This document shows, one piece after another, positions 16,010 through 25,418 of a stretch of 42,014 nucleotides of DNA. The translations under genes and the position numbers were made by a program. Numbering within the stretch: position 1 is the stretch's first letter; each line of letters opens with the position of its first letter. The notes under the pieces are model-generated. The model was given only the letters and a program-made list of their open reading frames with translations, was not told where the DNA came from and ran no database searches. Source of the DNA: Gammaproteobacteria bacterium (GTDB taxonomy: Bacteria > Pseudomonadota > Gammaproteobacteria > UBA6429 > Thiohalophilaceae); contig JAOULO010000027.1 of assembly GCA_029881995.1 (NCBI GenBank), positions 1 to 42,014 of the forward strand, written 5' to 3'.

Positions 16010-17827
16010 ATGAGCAGGCTCAATACCGTCTTCAATAATGATGTTTCTCGACTGGTTTGGGAAACCAAGTATCGATATTCCTCTAAAGAAGACAAAGAAG
16101 AGTCTATTCTGCAAAGCTGGCGTCGAGTAGCTAATCACCTTGCCAGTGTCGAAAAGTCGCATTCTGACTGGCCCGAACATTTTTATACGATACTCAATGA
16201 TTTTCGATTTCTCCCCGGTGGACGCATTCTGGCTGGAGCTGGCCTGCCACAGCAATTAACTTTATTTAACTGTTTTGTGATGGGAGAGATCGAAGATTCC
16301 ATTGATGGTATTTTCGATGCCCTGAAAGAATCGGCCCTGACCATGCAACAGGGTGGTGGTGTGGGTTGTGACTTTTCTAATCTACGACCCAAAGGTACTC
16401 ATACAAGGCGAGTTGGTAGTATTGCCTCAGGGCCGGTCAGTTTTATGCATATCTGGGATAGTATGTGTGCCACCCTGCTTTCCACCGGGGTTCGCCGTGG
16501 CGCCATGATGGCAACATTACGCTGTGATCACCCGGATATCGAACAGTTTATTCAGGCCAAACGTAACCCGGACCAACTCAGGCATTTTAATCTTTCGGTA
16601 TTAGTTACCGACGCCTTTATGGAGGCGGTTAAAAATGACCATGACTGGCCACTGGTATTTCCTGTAAAGCATCTTTGTGGTGATGACTCGGGTGAAATTC
16701 TGCAGCGGTTCTGGCACAGTCAACATGAGCTTGAAAACTGTAAAGTGATTAAAGTGATCAGGGCACGTCAGTTGTGGGATAAAATTATTCAAGCCAGTTA
16801 TGATTATGCTGAACCAGGCGTCCTGTTTATTGATCAAATTAATCGTTCGAATAATCTAAACTGGTGTGAACATATCAGTGCAACCAATCCCTGTGGTGAA
16901 ATCCCCTTGCCAGCTTATGGGGCTTGTAATCTGGGATCCATCAACCTGACTCGATTTGTATCTGAACCCTATAATGCCCTGGCTAAATTAGATTTTGAGG
17001 GAATTATTGAAACTGCTGCCATCGCTACCCGGTTAATGGATAATGTTGTCGATGTTTCGCATTTTCCCATGTCAGCCCAGCAACAACAGGCCCAGGCAAC
17101 TCGCAGATTGGGACTTGGGATTACTGGACTTGCTGATACCCTCTTGATGCTTGGACTGCAGTATGGCAGTGAAACGGCCCGGCATCTGGCCGCTGAAGTC
17201 ATGCAATGCATTTGTCATACCGCCTATCGTACCTCTATTAAACTTGCTAAAGAGAAAGGCAGTTTTCCCCTGCTGAATAAGGAAAAATTTCTGGCGACAC
17301 CTTTTATTAAGAATATGCCCGAGGATATTCAACAAGGAATTCGTGACTACGGTATTCGAAACAGCCATCTGACTGCGATTGCACCTACCGGGACCATCAG
17401 TCTTCTGGCCAATAATATATCAAGTGGGATTGAGCCTGTATTTGAATCCAGTTTTCAGCGGCGGGTTCTGATCAATGAAACCGAATACGCCACTTACAAT
17501 ATTTCTGATTATGCCTGTCATCTGTGGCAGGAAAAGTTTGGACAGGATTCCCTGCCCGGCCAGTTCATTACTGCACAACAATTGCCCCCCGTCGAACACT
17601 TAAAAATGCAGGCAGCCATACAACCCTATATCGATAATGCCATATCCAAGACCATCAATATCCCCTGCGACTATGACTTCACGGCCTATCAAGATGTTTA
17701 CCAACAGGCCTATGAACTGGGTTTGAAGGGATGCACTACATTTAGACCGAATCCGGTGACCGGTAGTATTTTAAGTGTGGATAAGGAAACCAGTCACTGT
17801 TGTGGTCTGGAACGAGAAACAGACTGA
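16010..17827 (+). CDS. nrdJ: Class II (adenosylcobalamin-dependent) ribonucleotide reductase
   Basis: This is a 605-residue single-chain reductase that reduces ribonucleotides to deoxyribonucleotides using a B12-generated thiyl radical without oxygen. The active-site N-C-E set is visible in NPCGE (N293, C295, E297). The barrel motifs GGGVGCDFSNLRPKG, STGVRRGAMMATLRCDHPDI, CNLGSINLTRF and the substrate loop IAPTGTISLLA are present. There is no N-terminal ATP cone, and the C-terminus ends soon after a Cys pair (HCCGLERETD), likely the redox relay. It suits an organism that grows with and without oxygen. Confidence 0.9.
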   Translation: MSRLNTVFNNDVSRLVWETKYRYSSKEDKEESILQSWRRVANHLASVEKSHSDWPEHFYTILNDFRFLPGGRILAGAGLPQQLTLFNCFVMGEIEDSIDGIFDALKESALTMQQGGGVGCDFSNLRPKGTHTRRVGSIASGPVSFMHIWDSMCATLLSTGVRRGAMMATLRCDHPDIEQFIQAKRNPDQLRHFNLSVLVTDAFMEAVKNDHDWPLVFPVKHLCGDDSGEILQRFWHSQHELENCKVIKVIRARQLWDKIIQASYDYAEPGVLFIDQINRSNNLNWCEHISATNPCGEIPLPAYGACNLGSINLTRFVSEPYNALAKLDFEGIIETAAIATRLMDNVVDVSHFPMSAQQQQAQATRRLGLGITGLADTLLMLGLQYGSETARHLAAEVMQCICHTAYRTSIKLAKEKGSFPLLNKEKFLATPFIKNMPEDIQQGIRDYGIRNSHLTAIAPTGTISLLANNISSGIEPVFESSFQRRVLINETEYATYNISDYACHLWQEKFGQDSLPGQFITAQQLPPVEHLKMQAAIQPYIDNAISKTINIPCDYDFTAYQDVYQQAYELGLKGCTTFRPNPVTGSILSVDKETSHCCGLERETD

Positions 17828-17917
17828 TTTTTACAACGGTTTTTTTGATCTGACCGTCAGCCTGGTCTATTTTTTTAGTATTACTTGATCTAAACACACT
17901 TCTCAATGAGGTAAGGA

Positions 17918-18202
17918 ATGAAAACTGTCGATAACTATCTGGATTTACTCAAGAAGAAGTATGAGATTAAATCAGATTATGCACTTGCTAAATTTCTGGG
18001 GATTAGCAAGCAGCGTATTACCACTTATCGTCGGGGACGAGCCAGTTTCAACACGGAGTTTTGCATTATCGTTGCCAAATTTCTGGGAATCGAACCAATG
18101 GAAATTATTGCAGCAATGTATGCTGTGAGAGAAAAAGATAAATTGGCCAAATCATTCTGGGAGGATACATATTATAAGATTGCCATGGTATCCTATGGTT
18201 AG
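17918..18202 (+). CDS. Cro/C1-type DNA-binding protein (DUF3693-like)
   Basis: The product has 94 residues. Residues about 20-60 form a helix-turn-helix (YALAKFLGISKQRITTYRRG), followed by a second helical segment (FCIIVAKFLGIEPMEIIAAMYAVRE). The arrangement matches small phage-type regulators of the DUF3693 group. A strong site GAGGTAAGGA precedes the ATG. The neighbours are chromosomal metabolic genes, with no other phage genes around, so it appears to be a lone regulator, perhaps a prophage relic. Its target is unknown. Confidence 0.8.
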   Translation: MKTVDNYLDLLKKKYEIKSDYALAKFLGISKQRITTYRRGRASFNTEFCIIVAKFLGIEPMEIIAAMYAVREKDKLAKSFWEDTYYKIAMVSYG

Positions 18203-18223
18203 TCACCGATATGACTTGAACAA

Positions 18224-18727
18224 ATGCTGCTTAAATACTGGATTTTCGCTTTTATACTTGCAAGTAACTGTTACTCAGTCCTATCCGTAGCAGGAGTATA
18301 TAAATGGGTTGATGAACATGGCAATGTCCATTTCACTGATAAAAAACCAGAAAATCAACAGGCAAGGACTGTTGAGCTTAAATCAAGTTTAAACAGTTAC
18401 TACAACAGTTCCCTACCCATTATTAACGCTTCATCAAATACAACTGTCGGCAATAATAAAACACCTAATCGTCTTCCTAAACTCTTGCACCAACAGATAA
18501 TTATGTATTCCACCACATGGTGTACTTATTGCAAAAAAGCAAAGGCTTATTTTAAGCAAAATGGTCTTTCCTTTTCCGAGAGAGATATCGAGAAATCAAA
18601 ACAGGCTGAAAAGGAATACCAATCATATGGTGGTGGTGGCGTTCCCCTGATTCTGGTTGGCAATAAAAAGGGAACCAGAAAATTAAGTGGCTTTTCTGTC
18701 GCACGGTTTAATGCGGCCTATAAATAA
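18224..18727 (+). CDS. Exported DUF4124-glutaredoxin fusion
   Basis: The 167-residue protein has a signal peptide (about residues 1-23). A DUF4124 motif follows (VYKWVDEHGNVHFTDKKP), common at the start of gammaproteobacterial envelope proteins. A C-terminal glutaredoxin domain has the redox centre CTYC (about residue 99) and the cis-Pro stretch GGGVPLILVG. It likely reduces or shuffles disulfides or glutathione adducts in the periplasm; a specific client is unknown. It lies 21 bases after the Cro-like gene. Confidence 0.85.
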   Translation: MLLKYWIFAFILASNCYSVLSVAGVYKWVDEHGNVHFTDKKPENQQARTVELKSSLNSYYNSSLPIINASSNTTVGNNKTPNRLPKLLHQQIIMYSTTWCTYCKKAKAYFKQNGLSFSERDIEKSKQAEKEYQSYGGGGVPLILVGNKKGTRKLSGFSVARFNAAYK

Positions 18728-18761
18728 GAATCATTCCAATTCTTATTTCATTGGTCAAAAA

Positions 18762-18775
18762 ATGATCAGGATCAA
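18762..18775. promoter_or_regulatory. FNR/Anr-like box upstream of nifJ
   Basis: ATGATCAGGATCAA fits TTGAT-N4-ATCAA with one mismatch and lies 60 bases before the nifJ start. Its position is compatible with class II-type FNR activation of an oxygen-sensitive enzyme. Occupancy is inferred. Confidence 0.5.
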
Positions 18776-18834
18776 TTACCCCTTTGATAATTGCTAGCTA
18801 GGATAAGTCTAATCGGTGTAAACATGGAGTCCGT

Positions 18835-21800
18835 ATGAAGCAGGTTAAGACGCAAACATATGATGGCAACCAGGCTGCTGCCAGTATTGCCCACCTTACC
18901 AATGAAGTCATCGCGATTTACCCCATTACACCGGCCTCCCCCATGGGAGAGTTTGCCGATGAATGGTCAGCAAAAGGCCAACCCAATATCTGGGGTACAG
19001 TACCCCACATAATCGAGATGCAAAGTGAAGCCGGTGCTGCCGGTACTATCCATGGTGCTCTCCAGGCAGGTGCCCTGGCGACGACCTTTACGGCTTCGCA
19101 GGGACTGTTATTAATGATCCCCAATATGTACAAGATTGCCGGAGAACTGACACCCACAGTATTTCATATTGCGGCCCGCTCCCTCGCCTGTCAGGCCCTG
19201 TCCATCTTTGGTGACCATAGTGATGTGATGTCGGTGCGTATGACGGGTTTTGCCATGCTGTCCTCAAATTCCCCCCAGGAGGTGCAGGACCTGGCCATGA
19301 TTGCTCAGGCTGCAACGCTGGAATCACGAATACCGGTATTACATTTCTTTGATGGCTTCAGAACCTCTCATGAAGTTCAGAAAATAAATATCGTCGATAA
19401 TGAGATGGTACTGGCCATGCTTTCTGAAGATGCCATTCAACAACATCGTCAACGTGCTATGTCACCAGATCACCCAGTTATACGTGGGACCTCACAGAAC
19501 CCTGATGTTTATTTTCAGGGTAGAGAAAGCTCCAACCCTTTTTACATAAAAATGCCGTCCATTGTTCAGGCTACCATGGATCGTTTTGCCAGTCTCACCG
19601 GAAGGCAATACCGGCTGTTTGAATACCTGGGTGATCCTAATGCTGAAAGGCTAATCATACTTATGGGTTCCGCTGCAGAAACCACTCAGGAAACCGTTGA
19701 GTATTTACAGGCCCAGAAAGAATCAGTGGGTATGATCAAGGTACGACTGTATCGGCCGCTGGATACGGAAGCGCTGCTGGCAGCCATCCCGGCCAGTGTA
19801 AAAAAGATCGCTGTGCTGGATCGTACCAAGGAGCCAGGTGCAGATGGTGAGCCCTTATATAAAGATGTGGTGACGGCCATTGCACAACATTGTAGTAGTG
19901 GTGACAGTAAGTTTAATGGTATGCCCGTCATTACAGGAGGTCGCTATGGCCTGTCATCAAAGGAATTTACACCAGGCATGGTGAAAAGTATCTTTGATGA
20001 ACTGGTCAAGGATAAACCAAAAGCCCATTTTACCATTGGTATTCATGATGACCTCACCCACTTAAGTCTTGACTGGGACAAGGCTTATCGTACGGATGCC
20101 AACCATGAACATTTTCAGGCCATGTTTTATGGACTGGGAAGTGATGGTACGGTCAGCGCCAACAAAAACAGTATCAAAATTATCGGCGAAGCCACGGACA
20201 TGTATACCCAGGGCTACTTTGTCTATGATTCAAAAAAATCTGGTGCGGTTACGGTGTCCCATTTACGCTTTGGACCCGATCCGATTCGCTCGACTTATTT
20301 GATTGGTGACAATGATGCCAACTTTGTTGCCTGTCACCAGCCGGTATTTCTTGAGCGTTATAACATGCTGGATAATGCCGCAGATGAAGCCGTCTTTTTG
20401 TTGAATTCGAATCTCGAACAGGAGCGGATCTGGGATTCCATGCCAAAGCGTATGCAGGAACAGATCATTCAAAAGCGTATAAAGGTTTTTGCCATTGACG
20501 CCTATACTGTGGCTGAAGAGACCGGTATGGGAAAACGAATCAATACCATCATGCAAACCTGTTTCTTTGCGATATCAGGGGTGTTGCCGCGGGATGAGGC
20601 AATTCAGGCCATCAAGGATGCGGTAGAAAAAACCTATGGCAAAAAAGGCCAGCGCATTGTTGATTTTAATTTCAAGGCCATTGATGCGGCGCTGCATTCT
20701 TTACATGAAATTAAAACTCCTGACAAAGTCAGCAGCACGCTGGAGCTACCTCCACCCGTCCCGGATGACGCGCCAGATTTTATCAAACAGCTTACAGGTC
20801 GCATTATTTCAGGGCATGGTGATGATATCCCGGTTAGCCTGATGCCCAATGATGGTACCTATCCAACGGGAACGGCTAATGTTGAAAAACGTAACCTTGC
20901 TCTTGAGTTACCGGTCTGGGAAATGGAACTCTGTACCGATTGTGGCAAGTGTCCACTGGTCTGCCCGCATGCGGCGATTCGTAGCAAGCTGTTTGATGAA
21001 AAGCTCACCGCCAATGCACCTTCTACATTTAAGCACCGAGCCACCCGTGGTAAAGAATTTCCTGCAGGAACCCATATCACCTATCAGGTGGCGCCGGAAG
21101 ACTGTACGGGTTGTGGTCTGTGTGTGGAAATATGTCCAATACGTGACAAATCAAATGCCAGTCGCAAGGCTTTAAACATGGCTCCCCAGCCTCCAATTCG
21201 CGCTAGTGAGCGTGATAACTGGAACTATTATTTGACCTTACCCGAGTATGATCGCAGCCTGCTCAAGAACACGACCATCAAGGGCAGCATGATGATGCAG
21301 CCTCTTTTTGAATTCTCCGGGGCCTGTGTGGGTTGTGGTGAAACACCCTATATCAAGCTGGCAACACAATTGTTTGGTGATCGCATGTTGATAGCCAATG
21401 CGACCGGTTGTTCATCGATCTATGGTGGTAACCTGCCGACGACACCTTACTGCACAAACCCTGATGGTCGAGGCCCTGCCTGGAACAATTCTCTGTTTGA
21501 AGACAATGCCGAGTTTGGTCTTGGTCTGCGCATGGCGACCAGCAAACAACAGGAGTATGCACGTGAACTGGTCCAGTCTTTATCAGACAAACTGGACAGT
21601 AATCTGGTTGAAGGTCTGTTAAACCCGGATGAGTCTTCCGAAGCGGGTATTGCTGAACAACGGGCACGTATAGAAAAACTCAAACAGTCTCTACAAAAAC
21701 TCAATACAGCTCAGGCACGTGACCTTTTGCAACTCGCCGATATGCTGTCACGTAAAAGTATCTGGATTATTGGTGGAGATGGCTGGGCCTATGATATTGG

Positions 21801-22464
21801 CTATGGTGGTGTGGATCATGTATTAGCCTCTGGTCATGATGTCAACCTACTGGTACTGGACACCGAAGTCTATTCCAACACCGGTGGTCAGACCTCCAAG
21901 GCCACTCCTCGAGGGGCTGTGGCAAAATTCTCCGCTGCTGGTAAATCCGGTGGTAAAAAAGACTTGGCCTTACTTGCGATGGAATATGAGAATGTCTACG
22001 TTGCTCACATCGCCTATGGTGCCAAGGACATACAAACACTGCGTGCCTTTCATGAGGCTGAGTCCCACGATGGACCATCCTTGATCATTGCCTATTCTCC
22101 CTGTATCGCACATGGGGTGGATATGTGTTACAACCATCGACAACAGGAAATGGCTGTAAAAAGTGGTCATTGGCCGCTGTTCCGATTTGATCCAAAGAAA
22201 ATCGCCCAGGGCCAGAATCCATTGCATCTTGATTCAGCCGCACCCACGCTACCTTATGAAGACTTTATTAAGAGTGAAACTCGCTTTAGTATGTTGTGGC
22301 GTTCTCATCCAGATGATGCTGAACGTTATCTTAAACAGGCACAACGCGAAGTACACCATCGATATCAGTATTATAAACAGCTATCTGAAATGCATTGGGA
22401 TGATGAAACCAAACCTTCAGCCGTGAAAGTAACAAGTAAAATAAATAAACAGATGGAGAATTAA
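18835..22464 (+). CDS. nifJ: Pyruvate:ferredoxin (flavodoxin) oxidoreductase
   Basis: This is a 1209-residue single-chain enzyme that oxidatively decarboxylates pyruvate to acetyl-CoA, CO2 and reduced ferredoxin or flavodoxin. Domain order is standard: the N-terminal TPP half with YPITPASPMGE, the CoA-binding middle, two 4Fe-4S motifs (CTDCGKCPLVCP near residue 700 and CTGCGLCVEICP near 757), and the C-terminal TPP site GDGWAYDIGYGG near 980 with ATGCSSIYGG. The proximal cluster cysteines (CVGCGE, CYNH) are present. GGAG precedes the start. The next gene begins two bases after its stop, and an FNR-like box lies upstream. Confidence 0.96.
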   Translation: MKQVKTQTYDGNQAAASIAHLTNEVIAIYPITPASPMGEFADEWSAKGQPNIWGTVPHIIEMQSEAGAAGTIHGALQAGALATTFTASQGLLLMIPNMYKIAGELTPTVFHIAARSLACQALSIFGDHSDVMSVRMTGFAMLSSNSPQEVQDLAMIAQAATLESRIPVLHFFDGFRTSHEVQKINIVDNEMVLAMLSEDAIQQHRQRAMSPDHPVIRGTSQNPDVYFQGRESSNPFYIKMPSIVQATMDRFASLTGRQYRLFEYLGDPNAERLIILMGSAAETTQETVEYLQAQKESVGMIKVRLYRPLDTEALLAAIPASVKKIAVLDRTKEPGADGEPLYKDVVTAIAQHCSSGDSKFNGMPVITGGRYGLSSKEFTPGMVKSIFDELVKDKPKAHFTIGIHDDLTHLSLDWDKAYRTDANHEHFQAMFYGLGSDGTVSANKNSIKIIGEATDMYTQGYFVYDSKKSGAVTVSHLRFGPDPIRSTYLIGDNDANFVACHQPVFLERYNMLDNAADEAVFLLNSNLEQERIWDSMPKRMQEQIIQKRIKVFAIDAYTVAEETGMGKRINTIMQTCFFAISGVLPRDEAIQAIKDAVEKTYGKKGQRIVDFNFKAIDAALHSLHEIKTPDKVSSTLELPPPVPDDAPDFIKQLTGRIISGHGDDIPVSLMPNDGTYPTGTANVEKRNLALELPVWEMELCTDCGKCPLVCPHAAIRSKLFDEKLTANAPSTFKHRATRGKEFPAGTHITYQVAPEDCTGCGLCVEICPIRDKSNASRKALNMAPQPPIRASERDNWNYYLTLPEYDRSLLKNTTIKGSMMMQPLFEFSGACVGCGETPYIKLATQLFGDRMLIANATGCSSIYGGNLPTTPYCTNPDGRGPAWNNSLFEDNAEFGLGLRMATSKQQEYARELVQSLSDKLDSNLVEGLLNPDESSEAGIAEQRARIEKLKQSLQKLNTAQARDLLQLADMLSRKSIWIIGGDGWAYDIGYGGVDHVLASGHDVNLLVLDTEVYSNTGGQTSKATPRGAVAKFSAAGKSGGKKDLALLAMEYENVYVAHIAYGAKDIQTLRAFHEAESHDGPSLIIAYSPCIAHGVDMCYNHRQQEMAVKSGHWPLFRFDPKKIAQGQNPLHLDSAAPTLPYEDFIKSETRFSMLWRSHPDDAERYLKQAQREVHHRYQYYKQLSEMHWDDETKPSAVKVTSKINKQMEN

Positions 22465-22466
22465 TT

Positions 22467-23480
22467 ATGGTGGATCTATCCTGTGAATACCTTGGTCTTA
22501 AGCTGGCTCATCCGATTGTTCCATCGGCCTCCCCATTAAGCAAGGAGCTGGATAAGGCGAAACAGCTGGAGGATGCAGGTGCCCCTGCCCTTGTCATGCA
22601 TTCCCTGTTTGAAGAGGAAACCCGTAGTGAGGCAGAACACTTCAGTCGCTTCCTGGTTGACCAGGAGATCGGTTTTGGTGAGGCCAGTAGTTTTCTACCT
22701 GAACCGGTTGAGTTTAAAAATGAGCTTGATAATTATCTTGAACAATTACAAAATCTGAAACAGTCTTTATCCATTCCCATAATCGCCAGTCTGAATGGTA
22801 TTTCCATGGATGGATGGATAGAACATGGTAAAGAGTTACAGGCTGCCGGGGCCGATGCTCTTGAGCTGAATGTCTATTACATCCCGACCAATATCTTTGA
22901 GTCGGGCCAGCAAGTCGAAGCCAGGTATGTTGAATTACTCACTGAGTTACGACAACACGTATCAGTCCCTATTACCATGAAACTCTCCTCACAGTTCAGT
23001 TCTGTCGCTCACATGGTCAAACAGCTGGAGGATGCAGGTGCCAATGGTGTTGTATTCTTTAATCGTTTCTATCAGCCAGACATTGATCTCGAAACTTTAC
23101 ATATCAAACCGCGATTGGAATACTCATCTTCGATTGAATCGCTATTAAGGATTCGCTGGATCGCCATACTTTATGGTCAGGTCAAACTCTCTATGGCCGT
23201 GACTGGTGGTATGCACGGCGTAAAAGAAGTGGTCAAAGGCCTGATGGCAGGAGCCAATGTGACCCATGTTTGCAGTGAAATTCTAAGCAAGGGTCCCCAA
23301 CGAATCGGCCAGATTCGTGATGAACTCTCTCACTGGCTAGAAGAGCACGAATATGAGTCAGTTCAACAACTTATCGGTAGTGTCAGTTATCAGAATGCCA
23401 TTGATGCAAGCTATTATGAGCGGGCCAATTATTTGAGTGTACTGGATAGCTATAGCCATGCCCCAGGGGTTTGGCGCTAA
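22467..23480 (+). CDS. Dihydroorotate dehydrogenase-like flavoprotein
   Basis: The 337-residue protein has the FMN-binding TIM-barrel pattern of class 1 DHODs: YLGLKLAHPIVPSASPL, IPIIASLNGIS, ADALELNVYY, PITMKLSSQFSS and the phosphate-binding AVTGGMHGVKEV. Its constant pairing with nifJ in many bacteria and sequence drift from true PyrD suggest a role other than pyrimidine synthesis, possibly electron transfer linked to the oxidoreductase. It begins two bases after nifJ, with GGAGA inside the nifJ end as ribosome site. Confidence 0.9.
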   Translation: MVDLSCEYLGLKLAHPIVPSASPLSKELDKAKQLEDAGAPALVMHSLFEEETRSEAEHFSRFLVDQEIGFGEASSFLPEPVEFKNELDNYLEQLQNLKQSLSIPIIASLNGISMDGWIEHGKELQAAGADALELNVYYIPTNIFESGQQVEARYVELLTELRQHVSVPITMKLSSQFSSVAHMVKQLEDAGANGVVFFNRFYQPDIDLETLHIKPRLEYSSSIESLLRIRWIAILYGQVKLSMAVTGGMHGVKEVVKGLMAGANVTHVCSEILSKGPQRIGQIRDELSHWLEEHEYESVQQLIGSVSYQNAIDASYYERANYLSVLDSYSHAPGVWR

Positions 23481-23558
23481 ATACAGGTTGCCATTCAGGC
23501 TTGCCTAATTATAATAAGGCATCTTTGGATTATTGCGATTGTCGCTGGAGAACATATC

Positions 23559-23762
23559 ATGAATGTAGATCGTCTTGTTTTTGCCATTGCTGGCATCTTT
23601 ATTTTACTAACCCTGATGTTGTCGCAGGTCCACTCTGTAAACTGGTTATGGTTTACGGCCTTTGTGGGAGCCAATATGCTACAGGCCTCATTTACCGGTT
23701 TTTGTCCACTGGCCATAATCCTGAAAAAGCTTGGTAAATCTCCTGGTAATGCTTTTAACTAA
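23559..23762 (+). CDS. Small DUF2892-type inner membrane protein
   Basis: The product has 67 residues with two membrane helices and the family motif [18 protein letters not shown]2892 proteins are also found fused to rhodanese domains (YgaP). The conserved Cys and Pro lie at the membrane edge. GGAG precedes the ATG. It is the last gene of the nifJ operon, before a strong terminator, so it probably supports anaerobic metabolism or sulfur handling; this link is inference. Confidence 0.85.
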   Translation: MNVDRLVFAIAGIFILLTLMLSQVHSVNWLWFTAFVGANMLQASFTGFCPLAIILKKLGKSPGNAFN

Positions 23763-23787
23763 AGCCTTCTTTTAGCGGGTTTGAGAT

Positions 23788-23811
23788 AAAGGGGCAATAT
23801 GCCCCTTTTTT
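23788..23811 (+). terminator. Rho-independent terminator of the nifJ operon
   Basis: AAAGGGGC (23788-23795) and GCCCCTTT (23801-23808) form an 8-bp stem with a 5-base loop, ending in a run of six T. It lies 26 bases after the DUF2892 stop codon. Beyond it, to 23945, the sequence is AT-rich and shows no gene. Confidence 0.93.
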
Positions 23812-23945
23812 AATACATTCAATAAGTTATATATGCTTTTAAAGTATAGGGTTAGAATTTAACCAGATTTTGACAATTCATCCTTCAAATATCATCTCAG
23901 GAACCGATAAATAATACATATCTTAATTTTGTAAGTATTTTCGGG

Positions 23946-24551
23946 ATGAAGGCATTTTTACTACAACATAAAATTAAAATTATTATTGCAGCACCATTCG
24001 TTGTTCTGCTGTTAGGCATGCTTATTCCTGCGAATACGGTAATCCCTGTTAAAGACGCAACATGGCATGACTGGAACCATCAGACCTTCTGGGATAATCG
24101 TTGGGGACGCTCCGGTGTGCATAAGGGGATCGACATATTTGCCAATGTGAATCGCCCTGTTGTTTCAGCAAGTCCTGGCATTGTCATTTTCAGAGGCGAA
24201 CGTCTTCTGGGGGGCAATACGGTAGCAATATTGGGTCCAAAATGGCGTATGCATTATTATGCACATATGAATGACATCAAGGTTGGCTGGTTGAGTTTTG
24301 TCAGTCAAAAAGAAGTTATTGGCACTGTTGGCCGAACGGGTAATGCCCGTAACAAACCTGCCCATCTACACTATTCAATATTATCTCTTGTTCCCTACCC
24401 ATGGCGTTGGGATGACAGTATGCAAGGATGGAAGAAGGCCTTTTTCCTTGACCCGACATATCAGTTACTACCCAAGCATCGAATCAAAATGGCCCGATCA
24501 AAGTCAAAAAAGAAAACAGTTGAGAAGAAGCTGGCAGAAAATGTATATTAG
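23946..24551 (+). CDS. M23-family (LytM-type) peptidase, membrane-anchored
   Basis: The 201-residue protein has an N-terminal signal anchor (about residues 11-28). Its LytM domain keeps the zinc ligands H59 and D63 in HKGIDIFA and H142 in HLHYS, plus the HYYAHM strand (about residue 99) and the GNTVAILGPKWRMHYYAHM core. Such enzymes cleave peptide cross-bridges in peptidoglycan. The C-terminal tail is Lys/Arg-rich. It is followed 6 bases later by a periplasmic protein gene. Confidence 0.85.
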   Translation: MKAFLLQHKIKIIIAAPFVVLLLGMLIPANTVIPVKDATWHDWNHQTFWDNRWGRSGVHKGIDIFANVNRPVVSASPGIVIFRGERLLGGNTVAILGPKWRMHYYAHMNDIKVGWLSFVSQKEVIGTVGRTGNARNKPAHLHYSILSLVPYPWRWDDSMQGWKKAFFLDPTYQLLPKHRIKMARSKSKKKTVEKKLAENVY

Positions 24552-24557
24552 ATAACT

Positions 24558-25043
24558 ATGCGTTATCTATTTTTGGCATTATTGCTAATTATTCCTGTCC
24601 AATCATCTTCGGCTGAATTTGATATTCAATCCTATCAGCAAGTTAAATTTGCTGATATTAAAACAGCCCATACTGGTGATTTGTTAAAAAGCAGCCAGAA
24701 GAATGGCACGATAGTCTCTACGGCGACTTTTAAATACGTTTTCCCTGTTAAATTCATCAAGAAGCTTCGCAAGCTTTCTATTCTAAATAAAACAGTGATT
24801 CAGGCCTGGCAGGACGCCTTACGAGTCCCACCAGATTTTATAAATCTTTATCAGAATGAGTTCAAGGTAGTGCTTGGTAATGACACTTACTGGATTCCCG
24901 TGCAGGAACATCTACTCTTACCAATGAGTTCAGAATTACATGCTGGTGATCAGTTTGATTTATTCGTAATTGTCATCGGGGCAAAAGATGGCAAATTAGT
25001 CATGTTGGCTACCGAGTTTAGAAGCGATCGAGCTCCCAATTAG
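24558..25043 (+). CDS. Periplasmic protein of unknown function
   Basis: The product has 161 residues with a signal peptide (about residues 1-19, ending SSA). The mature part is small and soluble, beta-rich at the end (FDLFVIVIGAKDGKLVMLAT), with no cysteines. I do not recognise the family. It starts 6 bases after the M23 peptidase gene and probably acts with it in the envelope. It ends one base before the convergent DsrC-like gene, with no room for a separate terminator. Confidence 0.75.
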   Translation: MRYLFLALLLIIPVQSSSAEFDIQSYQQVKFADIKTAHTGDLLKSSQKNGTIVSTATFKYVFPVKFIKKLRKLSILNKTVIQAWQDALRVPPDFINLYQNEFKVVLGNDTYWIPVQEHLLLPMSSELHAGDQFDLFVIVIGAKDGKLVMLATEFRSDRAPN

Positions 25044-25400
25044 TCAATGCTCCCCTTTGGTTCGGAGTAGTCCTGCCAAACGGTTTCCCTGTTTTTGAGG
25101 CCCGCCCCTTGGAAAGATCCTGTGCAAATAGGTGCTGCTACCTCGCTCAGGCCCCCATATCTGTTTAAAATGTTTTACCATTTTCCTGACTTCGCATTGA
25201 ACACTATGTTCAAAGAAATAGTCCCGCAAAAACATGACGACTTCCCAGTGCTCATCAGTCAATTCCAGACTTTCTGCTTTAGCCTGTGCATGAACAAAAT
25301 CTTCTGACCATTCGTCCAGATGAACGATATAACCTTCTGAATCAGTCTGGACAATTTTTCCGTTTACATCCAGTTCTTTGATTTGCATATTTGCGTACAT
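25044..25400 (-). CDS. DsrC/TusE-family protein lacking both C-terminal cysteines (RspA-like)
   Basis: The 118-residue product has the DsrC/TusE core: WSEDFVHAQAKAESLELT, then HWEVVMFLRDYFFEHSVQCE, then SSTYLHRIFPRGGPQKQ. The C-terminal arm usually reads KQxxKIAGLPKPxxC and in DsrC carries two redox cysteines. Here it reads KQGNRLAGLLRTKGEH, so neither cysteine is present. Such proteins cannot carry persulfide and are thought to be regulatory (sometimes called RspA). The gene starts 18 bases after the DmsBC-like gene in the same direction, so it appears to be the last gene of the nitrate assimilation operon. Confidence 0.85.
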   Translation of the reverse strand: MYANMQIKELDVNGKIVQTDSEGYIVHLDEWSEDFVHAQAKAESLELTDEHWEVVMFLRDYFFEHSVQCEVRKMVKHFKQIWGPERGSSTYLHRIFPRGGPQKQGNRLAGLLRTKGEH

Positions 25401-25418
25401 AGCAATACCTGTTGTTAT

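Noticed and set aside
22467-23480. Annotation as PyrD of pyrimidine synthesis
   Set aside because: Sequence pattern and tight coupling to nifJ place it with the DHOD-like proteins found beside pyruvate oxidoreductases. A true PyrD assignment needs the catalytic Cys/Ser and a pyrimidine context, neither of which I can show.
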